Source: Planctomycetota bacterium (GTDB taxonomy: Bacteria; Planctomycetota; MHYJ01; WSZJ01; JACPWG01). Taken from it: a stretch of DNA of 64,000 bases. The position numbers and the translations under genes are program-made. The first letter of the stretch is position 1; each line of letters begins with the position of its first letter. The stretch lies in NCBI GenBank assembly GCA_016197205.1, contig JACPWG010000144.1:86532-150531 (forward strand). Direction: 5' to 3'. Shown here in pieces: positions 57,837-64,000 of this stretch. Below the pieces are notes generated by a model. That model made no database searches, was not told where the DNA came from, and saw only the letters and a list, made by a program, of their open reading frames with translations.

Positions 57837-59438
57837 GTGGGGAAGCCAGCGCTCGGGGGGGACGGTGTCGGGGGGGACGAACGGGCGTCGGGACGCGCGG
57901 ACTCCCGACTGCATTCGCTCCTCCGGCTGAGCCGGCGGCTGAATGCGCAACGCGACCTGGGCGGTCTCATGCGGCTCATCGCCCGCGAGGCCACTCGACT
58001 GCTCCGTGCCGAGCTGGCGAGCGTCTTCCTGCTGGATCACGAGAAGCGCCAGCTTCGGTCGGTCGTGACCCTCGACGGCGAGCACATCCGCTTCGATGCC
58101 GGTTCCGGCATCGCGGGGGCGGCGGCACTCACCGGCAAAGTCATCAACGTCGAGGACGTCTCCCGGGACGCTCGCTTCAACCCGGAGCTGGATCGGCGCA
58201 CCGGGCTTCGCACGCGCAACCTGCTGGTCGTCCCCCTGCGTAATCACCAAGGGGAGATCATCGGCACCTTCCAGGCCCTCAACAAACGGCAGGGCGCGTT
58301 CGACCGGGACGACGAGGAGTTGTTGGGCGCCCTCGCCGGCCACGTGGCGTCCGCGCTCGAGACGGCCCTCTTGATCGACGAGTTGCGGCGGCACGAGGCG
58401 CGCCTCGTGCAGGAGAATGCGACCCTCCGGCGCGAGGTCGTCGCGTGCTTCGCGACGCGCCACATCGTCGGGCTCTCGTCGAAGCTGCAGGAAGTCCTGC
58501 GGCTGGTGGAGCGCGTGAACGACAGCAAGGCGACCGTCCTGATCTCCGGCGAGAGCGGGACGGGGAAAGAGCTGATCGCCTGCGCGATCCACTATGGCAG
58601 CCCGCGGGCCGCGGGCCCGTTCGTGCCGGTGAACTGCGCCGCGCTGCCGGACAGTCTGGTCGAGAGCGAGCTCTTCGGGATGGAGAGCGGCGTCGCGACG
58701 GGCGTGGACGCGCGGCCGGGAAAGTTCGAAACGGCCGACCATGGGACGCTCTTTCTCGACGAAATCGGCGACCTGAGCCTTGCGGCGCAGGCGAAGATCC
58801 TCCGGCTGCTGCAGGAGGGGATCGTGGAGCGGGTGGGGTCGCGAAAGGGGCGCCCGATCGACGTGCGGGTGCTGGCGGCCACCCACCGGGACCTGGACGC
58901 CGCGATGCGGGACGGCCGATTTCGCGAGGACCTCTTCTATCGGCTGAACGTCATCCGGATCCGCATGCCGGCCTTGCGGGAGATCCCCGAGGACATCCCG
59001 ATCCTCGCGAACCACTTCCTGCGGAAGCACGCCGAGGAGATGCGGAAGGAGCCGAAGGCGCTGTCGCCGGAGGCGCTGGAGAGCGTGCTCCGCTACCCCT
59101 GGCCGGGGAACGCGCGCGAGCTCGAGAACGAAATGAAGCGGTTGGTCCTGTTGTCGCGTCGCAACCTGTTGCAGCCGGAAGAGCTGTCCGAGCCGATTCG
59201 GCGCGCGGGGGCGGCCGGCGGGGACGCGTCCCAGGGCTCGCCCTCGGCGCGCTCGCGCCCGCTCGCGGAGGGGATTCGGGCCTTCGAGCGGTCCGCGATC
59301 GAGCAGGCGCTGCACGCGGCGCGGAACAACAAGACCGTAGCCGCGCGGGCTCTCGGCCTCTCGCGCCAGGGGCTCCTGGACAAGATGCGGCGGTACGGAG
59401 TCGGGGGAAACCGGGACCGCACAGCCGGCAGGGAGTAA
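57837..59438 (+). CDS. GAF-AAA+-HTH (NtrC-family) transcription activator with variant GAFTGA loop
   Basis: 533 aa. GAF sensor ~30-180 (LIAREATRLLRAELASVFLLD to LLGALAGHVASALE); AAA+ ~205-430 with Walker A GESGTGKE, ELFGMESG, Walker B GTLFLDEIGD, FREDLFYRLNVIRIRMPALRE and YPWPGNARELENEM; FIS-type HTH at the end (NKTVAARALGLSRQGLLDKMRR). No receiver domain. The sigma-54 contact loop reads GVATGV rather than GAFTGA, a known subclass; the Thr is kept. Start is GTG. Sixteen bp before the histidine kinase gene, so they are one unit. Confidence 0.9.
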   Translation: MGKPALGGDGVGGDERASGRADSRLHSLLRLSRRLNAQRDLGGLMRLIAREATRLLRAELASVFLLDHEKRQLRSVVTLDGEHIRFDAGSGIAGAAALTGKVINVEDVSRDARFNPELDRRTGLRTRNLLVVPLRNHQGEIIGTFQALNKRQGAFDRDDEELLGALAGHVASALETALLIDELRRHEARLVQENATLRREVVACFATRHIVGLSSKLQEVLRLVERVNDSKATVLISGESGTGKELIACAIHYGSPRAAGPFVPVNCAALPDSLVESELFGMESGVATGVDARPGKFETADHGTLFLDEIGDLSLAAQAKILRLLQEGIVERVGSRKGRPIDVRVLAATHRDLDAAMRDGRFREDLFYRLNVIRIRMPALREIPEDIPILANHFLRKHAEEMRKEPKALSPEALESVLRYPWPGNARELENEMKRLVLLSRRNLLQPEELSEPIRRAGAAGGDASQGSPSARSRPLAEGIRAFERSAIEQALHAARNNKTVAARALGLSRQGLLDKMRRYGVGGNRDRTAGRE

Positions 59439-59454
59439 GGAAAGAGGCCAGACG

Positions 59455-61392
59455 ATGGGAACACCGCTTCGCATCTTGCATGTCGAGGACTCCGAGGACG
59501 ACGCCTTCCTGGTCCAGAGGGAGCTTTCGCTGGCCGGCTTCGAGCCCTCGGTGACCCGAGTCGACACCCTCGCGGCGCTCCGTCTCGCGTTGGAGGGCGG
59601 GAGCTTCGACGCGGTGTTCTGCGACTACGCTTTGCCGGGGTTCGAGGGCAGCACGGCCTTGCCGATCGTGCGTGCGTGGAACCCGGACCTCCCCTTCATC
59701 TTTCTCAGCGGGACCTGCGGCGAGGAGACCGCGATCGACGCGCTGAAGGCCGGGGCGACCGATTACGTCATGAAACACCGTCTGGCGCGCCTGGGCCCCG
59801 TCCTCCGGCGGGCACTGGTGGAGCGGGAGCGGAAGCGCGCGCACCTCGCCACCTTTCAACAGGAGACCTTCCTGCTCGCGGCCCTCCCCGTGGGGCTCTA
59901 CCGGTTGCGCGCCTCGGACCGAATGCCCGTGTGGGTGAGCGCCCAAATCGAACGCCTCTCGGGGTTCACGTCCGAACGCTTTCTGCGGGAGCCGGGCTTC
60001 TGGGCCTCACGGCTGCGGCCGGTCGACCTCGACCGCGTGGTGGGGGAGCTGAGCGCAAGCCTGGACCGCGGCACCGCGGTTTCGGAGTATCGCTGGCGTC
60101 GCGCCGACGACCGGGAACGATGGTTCGCGGACCATGTCACGCTGGTGCGGGACGAGAACGGGCGCCCCCGTGAGATCTTGGGGATCTGGGAGGACATCAC
60201 CGAACGAAAGTCGCTGGAGGAGCGCTCTCGCCAGTCGCAGAAAGTGGAGTCGCTCGGCCTGCTCGCGGGCGGCGTCGCGCATGACTTCAACAACCTGTTG
60301 AACGCGATCCTCGGTTTCAGCGAGCTGCTCCTGCTCAAGCTCCCGTCGGACTCGACGCTCCGCCCCTACGCGGAGTCGATTCAGCAGGCGGGCGAGTCGG
60401 CCGCGTCGCTGACCCGCCAGCTCCTGGCCTTCGGCCGGAAGCAGGTGCTGGAGCCGGAGGTCCTGGACCTGCGGAGCGTCGTGTCGGAGCTGAGAAAGCT
60501 GCTGCTCCGCACGCTGGGGGAGCACATCGAGCTGCTCACGCCTGCGCCGGCGGAGCTGGGGAAAGTCCATGCGGACCGCGCGCAAATGGAGCAGGTGCTC
60601 ATGAACCTCGCGGTCAATGCCCGGGATGCGATGCCGAACGGGGGCAGGCTCACGATCTCGACGTCGGACATCCGGCTGGACGAGGCCTATGCCCGCGAGA
60701 GGCCGGGGACGAAAGCAGGCCCGCACGTGCTCCTGGAAGTCACGGACACCGGCATCGGCATGGATGCGGAAACCCAGGCCCGGCTCTTCGAGCCCTTCTT
60801 CACCACCAAACCGGCAGGCCGGGGGACGGGGCTCGGACTCGCCACCGTATACGGCGTCGTCAAGCAGAGCGGAGGCAGCATCTGGGTGTACAGCGAAGTC
60901 GGCAAGGGGAGCGTCTTCAAGGTGTACCTGCCCAGGACGGAGGACGCAGGCGCGTCGAAGGAGACGAGTCGAGCGCGCGCCGTGGATCTCGATGGAAAGG
61001 AAACCCTCCTGCTCGTGGACGACAGCGACGTCGTTCGGAGCTTCCTGCGCACGCTTCTCGCGGATCACGGCTATGCCGTGCTCGAGGCCGAGCATCCCCT
61101 CCAGGCCCTGCAGGTGTTGGAGGGGCATGCCGGTCCGATCCACCTCCTCATCTCCGACGTGGTCATGCCGGGCATGAACGGACCGGAACTTGCCGGCCGG
61201 GTGGCGGCGCAGAGACCGAACATGAAAGTCCTTTTCATGTCCGGCTACCCGGGCGGCGCGCTGACCCCTGAAGGCACGTTGGACCCGTCCACCCCGTTCC
61301 TGCAAAAGCCGGTCGCAGCCGCGGCGCTCCTGCGCAAGGTGCGGGAGATCCTGGAGCCTCCGGCGGTTGCGGACGCGTCCGCCGTCCGGTGA
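59455..61392 (+). CDS. Hybrid histidine kinase: REC-PAS-HisKA-HATPase-REC
   Basis: 645 aa, no membrane segment. N-terminal receiver ~5-120 (ILHVEDSEDDAFLVQREL; phospho-Asp in FCDYALP; SGTCGEETAIDALKAGATDYV). PAS domain ~135-255 with TERKS linker. HisKA phospho-His in AGGVAHDFNNLLNAILGFSELL (~272). HATPase with NLAVNARDAMPNGG (N box), DTGIGM and TGLGLATVYGVVKQSGG. C-terminal receiver ~515-630 (LLVDDSDVVRSF; ISDVVMPGM). Cytosolic relay sensor; its likely partner is the activator encoded 16 bp upstream. Confidence 0.93.
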   Translation: MGTPLRILHVEDSEDDAFLVQRELSLAGFEPSVTRVDTLAALRLALEGGSFDAVFCDYALPGFEGSTALPIVRAWNPDLPFIFLSGTCGEETAIDALKAGATDYVMKHRLARLGPVLRRALVERERKRAHLATFQQETFLLAALPVGLYRLRASDRMPVWVSAQIERLSGFTSERFLREPGFWASRLRPVDLDRVVGELSASLDRGTAVSEYRWRRADDRERWFADHVTLVRDENGRPREILGIWEDITERKSLEERSRQSQKVESLGLLAGGVAHDFNNLLNAILGFSELLLLKLPSDSTLRPYAESIQQAGESAASLTRQLLAFGRKQVLEPEVLDLRSVVSELRKLLLRTLGEHIELLTPAPAELGKVHADRAQMEQVLMNLAVNARDAMPNGGRLTISTSDIRLDEAYARERPGTKAGPHVLLEVTDTGIGMDAETQARLFEPFFTTKPAGRGTGLGLATVYGVVKQSGGSIWVYSEVGKGSVFKVYLPRTEDAGASKETSRARAVDLDGKETLLLVDDSDVVRSFLRTLLADHGYAVLEAEHPLQALQVLEGHAGPIHLLISDVVMPGMNGPELAGRVAAQRPNMKVLFMSGYPGGALTPEGTLDPSTPFLQKPVAAAALLRKVREILEPPAVADASAVR

Positions 61393-61567
61393 GCCGCGCG
61401 ACCGACCCGCGACTCCCGGCGGTGCAGGGCGGCAAGCCCGAGGCCGGGGGCGGCGCGCGGTCACGGGCGGTCTTCTCGAGAAGGCGGCATTGACGCGGCG
61501 GGCGCCGGAAACTATGCTGGCGAGCGGGGGCGAAGTTTCCGCCCGGACCGAGGGGATGGTCGCACGC

Positions 61568-62191
61568 ATGATGGACGCGAACGAGGGGGCATGGCTCGAC
61601 GCGACGCGGGCGGGGGATGGGGAGGCCTTCTACCGGCTCGTCGACGCCTACCGGCCGCTCGCGCACGCGGTGCTTTTCCGGGAGACGGGGGAGCTCGCGC
61701 CCTCGACCGCCCGGATGGCGGCCATCTTTCAGGGGCTGTACGCCCGGGTAACGGCGGGTGAGGTCGCGGCGGCGGAGTTGCCTGCGCTCGTGAGAGCGAT
61801 GGCGCGCGAGGCGTGGGCGGCGGGCGTGGCGCCGGCGGCGGCGGAGCCGACGGAGAAGACGACCGCGGGAGCGGCGGCCGGTGGCGGCGGTCCGAACGGC
61901 GCGGAGGAGACCGCAGGCGAAACGCCGAACGCGGGCGGCCATTCGGTCCACGGGACCGAGAAGCTGCGGGCGCAGCGCGCCGTCGCGGCCCTGTCCGGGC
62001 GGCTCGAGCCCGGGCTGCGCGCCCACTTCATCTTGCGCTTCGTCTACCGGCTGCCCTATCGGGAGCTGGCTCGGCTGCTGGGGGAGTCGTCGTCCGATGC
62101 GCGCGCGACGCTGCAGCGAGTCCACGAGGTCGTGAGCCAGGAAGTGTCGCGCCTCGAGAAAGAGGAGGGCCTCCGCCTTGGACTGTCCTGA
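61568..62191 (+). CDS. ECF-like sigma-70 family factor, divergent
   Basis: 207 aa from ATG 61568; ATGs at 61514 and 61556 are also in frame. Residues ~1-75 resemble region 2 (WLDATRAGDGEAFYRLVDAYRPLAHAVLF), but the -10-binding 2.3/2.4 part is poorly conserved. A Gly/Ala/Glu linker (~90-125) leads to a good region 4 (LRAHFILRFVYRLPYRELARLLGESSSDARATLQRVHEVV). Its stop overlaps the next gene by 14 bp; that gene encodes a zinc-finger anti-sigma, so the pair is a unit. Confidence 0.78.
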   Translation: MMDANEGAWLDATRAGDGEAFYRLVDAYRPLAHAVLFRETGELAPSTARMAAIFQGLYARVTAGEVAAAELPALVRAMAREAWAAGVAPAAAEPTEKTTAGAAAGGGGPNGAEETAGETPNAGGHSVHGTEKLRAQRAVAALSGRLEPGLRAHFILRFVYRLPYRELARLLGESSSDARATLQRVHEVVSQEVSRLEKEEGLRLGLS

Positions 62192-62963
62192 GATCTCCGG
62201 CGCGCTCGGCGCCTACATCGACCTGGAGACGGACCCCGCGGACGCCCAGGTGATCGCCGGGCACCTGGAGCTTTGCGGCGAGTGCCGGGCGATGGAGGCG
62301 CGCCTGAGGTCGGCAAGCGCCGTGGTCGAGCGAAATCTCGCGCGCTACCGGCCGGGCGGAAGGCTGGCCCTCGTGCTGCCGCGCGTCGCGACGAAGAACG
62401 CCGGCGCGCCGGGCGCGGGGGCCGGGGCGGGGCGAGCGTCCACCGCGGTCACGGCGCTCACCTTGCTCGTCGGGGCCCTGTTCGGCGCGTGCCTCGTACG
62501 GCTTTTCGACGACCGGAGCGGGTTCGGCCCTATCGGCGGGTTGGTGGCCTACCCTGCTCCAACCAGTTGGCAGACTCGCTGGGACGAGTTCTTCGTTCAT
62601 GACCTCCCTCAACTCCTCCTGGGCGTACTCCTCCTGAGTTTCCTGGTGCGGCAGACGGAACGGGATGCCATCGCGGGCATCGGGGGGATGCGCTTCTTTC
62701 GCTACGCCGCTCTCCTCCTGCTCCCCTGCGGCCTCTCGCTGATGCTCCTCGGATCCATTCTCGCCCAATCGGGTTCCGGGCGACTTTCCGCCGTCGCTTC
62801 CCATACGCTGGTCGCTCTCTCCTACTGGCATCCGCTCGCATGGTGTCTCTTGGCCACGTACGCCTGCCGGCTCCTCGCCAACGTCGCGTCGAGCCTCGAA
62901 GCGAGATTGCTCGCTCTCGAACGCACGCTCCTCGGGCGTTCACCCGAAGAGCCACGCGGCTAG
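62178..62963 (+). CDS. Membrane anti-sigma factor with zinc-finger-like N-terminus
   Basis: 261 aa from TTG 62178 (GGAGG 9 bases upstream). N-terminal ZAS-like motif: Cys in MDCPEISGALGAYIDLE, then HLELCGEC (HxxxCxxC, ~30-38). A membrane segment (VTALTLLVGALFGACLVRLF ~92) and further ones (LPQLLLGVLLLSFLV; YAALLLLPCGLSLMLLGSIL; HPLAWCLLATYACRLL) follow: a multi-pass anchor, longer than usual single-TM anti-sigmas. Holds the upstream sigma at the membrane until an unknown signal. Confidence 0.8.
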   Translation: MDCPEISGALGAYIDLETDPADAQVIAGHLELCGECRAMEARLRSASAVVERNLARYRPGGRLALVLPRVATKNAGAPGAGAGAGRASTAVTALTLLVGALFGACLVRLFDDRSGFGPIGGLVAYPAPTSWQTRWDEFFVHDLPQLLLGVLLLSFLVRQTERDAIAGIGGMRFFRYAALLLLPCGLSLMLLGSILAQSGSGRLSAVASHTLVALSYWHPLAWCLLATYACRLLANVASSLEARLLALERTLLGRSPEEPRG

Positions 62964-63299
62964 TGGGCCTTCCCTATCCATCCTGGGGGTGCACGACATC
63001 GGGACGATGGAAGCGGAACGGGTCCGCGGCGGACACACGGAACCGCGACCGTGAGGGAGCGGTCTCCGCACGTTCTTCCAGAGCCGCGAATTCGACCTCG
63101 CTGCCCGGTGGGTTCGCAGTGCGCTCCCATGCGGGTCGGCGGCCTCGAACCGGAGGTCATGGCAGAACGCCCCCAGACCGCTCCCTTACGGTCGCGGTTC
63201 GGTTTCCACGCGGGACGCGCCTGCGACGGGAACGAAGGACCTACCGGAACGACATTGAAGGCCCACAAGCCTTCGTCGGAGGCCGCGGGCGCCCGCGCT
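62964..63299. other. 336-bp gap carrying paired GC-rich repeats
   Basis: No gene. It holds an inverted pair of the ACCGCTCCCT-ACGGTCGCG element at 63041-63063 and 63177-63202, between converging genes. Confidence 0.5.
63041..63202. repeat. Inverted pair of ACCGCTCCCT(C/T)ACGGTCGCG elements
   Basis: 63041-63063 is in minus orientation, 63177-63202 in plus. Third copy at 21211-21236. The pair could fold across 113 bp. Another example of repeats arriving as inverted couples. Confidence 0.6.
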
Positions 63300-63806
63300 T
63301 CAGCCCGCGGACGCGCCAAGGAGGGAGAGGGCGAAGAGGAGAACGAAGAAGACGGGCTCCCCCGCCCCGACGAGCAGCGGGAGCCGGCGCCAGGTCTTTC
63401 CCGACGCGGTGGACTTGCGAAGGGCGACCAGACCGAGGACGAGGTTCATGGGGAGGGCGGCGGTGTGCAGCGCGAGGACCCAGGGAAGGCCGTCGTAGGG
63501 CAGGGCGAGGGAGGAGGCCGCGACCGCCGCGACGACGAGGGCGAGGCGGCCGGTCGGGTGGAAGCGCGCGGCCGGGCCCAGAAAGAGGTCGCGCGCGGCG
63601 AGGCATGGGGCGGCGGCGAGGGCGAGACCGAAGGGAAAGACCAGCGACAGCTCGCACGCCCCTCCCCACCCACGAAACCAGGGGCCGGCTCGATCGATGA
63701 AGACGGCCGCGCCCGCGGAGGCGGCGAGCCAAAGGGCGAGGTCGCGAAAAGAGGCGTCCGGAGGGGTCGCGCTCGGGCCCTGCGTGGGAGCTGCGGAGTC
63801 GGACAT
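63300..63806 (-). CDS. Hypothetical polytopic membrane protein
   Basis: 168 aa from ATG 63806; the open frame to 63965 runs into the repeat. About four membrane segments (LALWLAASAGAAVFIDRAG; LSLVFPFGLALAAAPCLAA; LALVVAAVAASSLALPY; PVFFVLLFALSLLG). No family recognised. Its upstream region is occupied by the third palindromic repeat copy. Confidence 0.6.
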   Translation of the reverse strand: MSDSAAPTQGPSATPPDASFRDLALWLAASAGAAVFIDRAGPWFRGWGGACELSLVFPFGLALAAAPCLAARDLFLGPAARFHPTGRLALVVAAVAASSLALPYDGLPWVLALHTAALPMNLVLGLVALRKSTASGKTWRRLPLLVGAGEPVFFVLLFALSLLGASAG

Positions 63807-63859
63807 GCTTTGGCGGCCGTTGCGATTTCGGAGGAGGGAGTGCGCTGCGCGGACGCTGA

Positions 63860-64000
63860 GTACCGCCCCACGGAAGTCGGTGACCAATAGCCGAAGGTAA
63901 GTTCGGCCGCCCGCGAGGCGCGCGAGCGAGGCGTAGTAACGGAGAACTACGTCGAGCGAGCGCAACGAAGCAGGCGGCCGAAATCGCCGAGGAAATTGGT
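63860..64000 (-). repeat. 164-bp nested palindromic repeat, copy 3 (cut by window end)
   Basis: Reverse orientation relative to copies 1 and 2; 141 bp visible, beginning GTACCGCCCCACGGAAGTCGG and running through the complements of the apical CGTAGT stem and of CGATTTCGGCCGCC. It sits 54 bp upstream of the membrane-protein start. Confidence 0.9.

Noticed and set aside
57591..59567. 658-codon minus-strand open frame opposite the GAF-AAA activator
   Set aside because: Shadow; composition is Arg/Pro/Ala-rich and the opposite strand encodes clear domains.
1..64000. CRISPR array, rRNA or tRNA genes
   Set aside because: No regularly spaced direct repeats with unique spacers and no tRNA/rRNA-like sequences were recognised by eye; a covariance-model scan would be decisive and was not possible.

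Overview
The window looks like chromosomal DNA of a very GC-rich, free-living bacterium. I infer a relative of the Planctomycetota because of giant Ser/Thr kinases with TPR tails, WD40 STAND proteins, Uma2-like genes, a transaldolase with EF-hands, and many intergenic hairpin repeats. Other high-GC phyla such as Myxococcota or Acidobacteriota are not excluded. No rRNA, tRNA, CRISPR array or phage structural gene was recognised.

Layout. 0-4.3 kb: reductive pyrimidine degradation (dihydropyrimidinase cut by the left edge, preT, preA). 4.5-8.5 kb: a three-subunit xanthine-dehydrogenase-like set whose molybdopterin motifs and second 2Fe-2S motif are degenerate. 8.6-12.9 kb: pyrD with an unusual catalytic Cys, an aldehyde dehydrogenase and a secreted alpha/beta hydrolase. 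13-19.6 kb, minus strand: a secreted unknown, Uma2, an AstE/AspA amidohydrolase, transaldolase-EF-hand and a ChaN-like protein. 19.8-23.8 kb: threonine block thrC-hom-aspartate kinase. 23.9-27.2 kb: MBL hydrolase, MiaE-like tRNA hydroxylase, TMTC-like membrane TPR protein. 27.3-36.2 kb, minus strand: a tiny secreted peptide, an M23 peptidase, a coupled BtuFCD-type importer, Mug glycosylase, and a second, motif-complete xanthine-dehydrogenase-like operon. 36.4-38.9 kb: GspF-like protein plus pseudopilin, then a DUF4258/DUF2283 pair.

39-57 kb is a signalling and accessory region. It holds a 1511-aa kinase with 46-residue TPR units and a 3-kb segment bounded by two ~200-bp direct repeats, containing a frameshifted integron-type integrase remnant and an immunity-like gene. 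Then come a PLP decarboxylase, a second membrane kinase, a zinc-ribbon membrane protein, a VOC protein divergent from a SufR-like Fe-S regulator, and a 1489-aa DUF4062-NTPase-WD40-zinc-ribbon STAND protein. 57.8-63 kb: a GAF-AAA-HTH activator, a hybrid histidine kinase, a sigma/anti-sigma pair and a membrane protein.

Repeat structure is the most striking non-coding signal. A 164-bp nested palindrome occurs three times (one copy cut by the right edge). A promoter-bearing ~200-bp module occurs twice. At least six gene junctions carry AT-rich inverted word repeats of unrelated sequence but identical architecture. Several GC-rich hairpin families recur as well.
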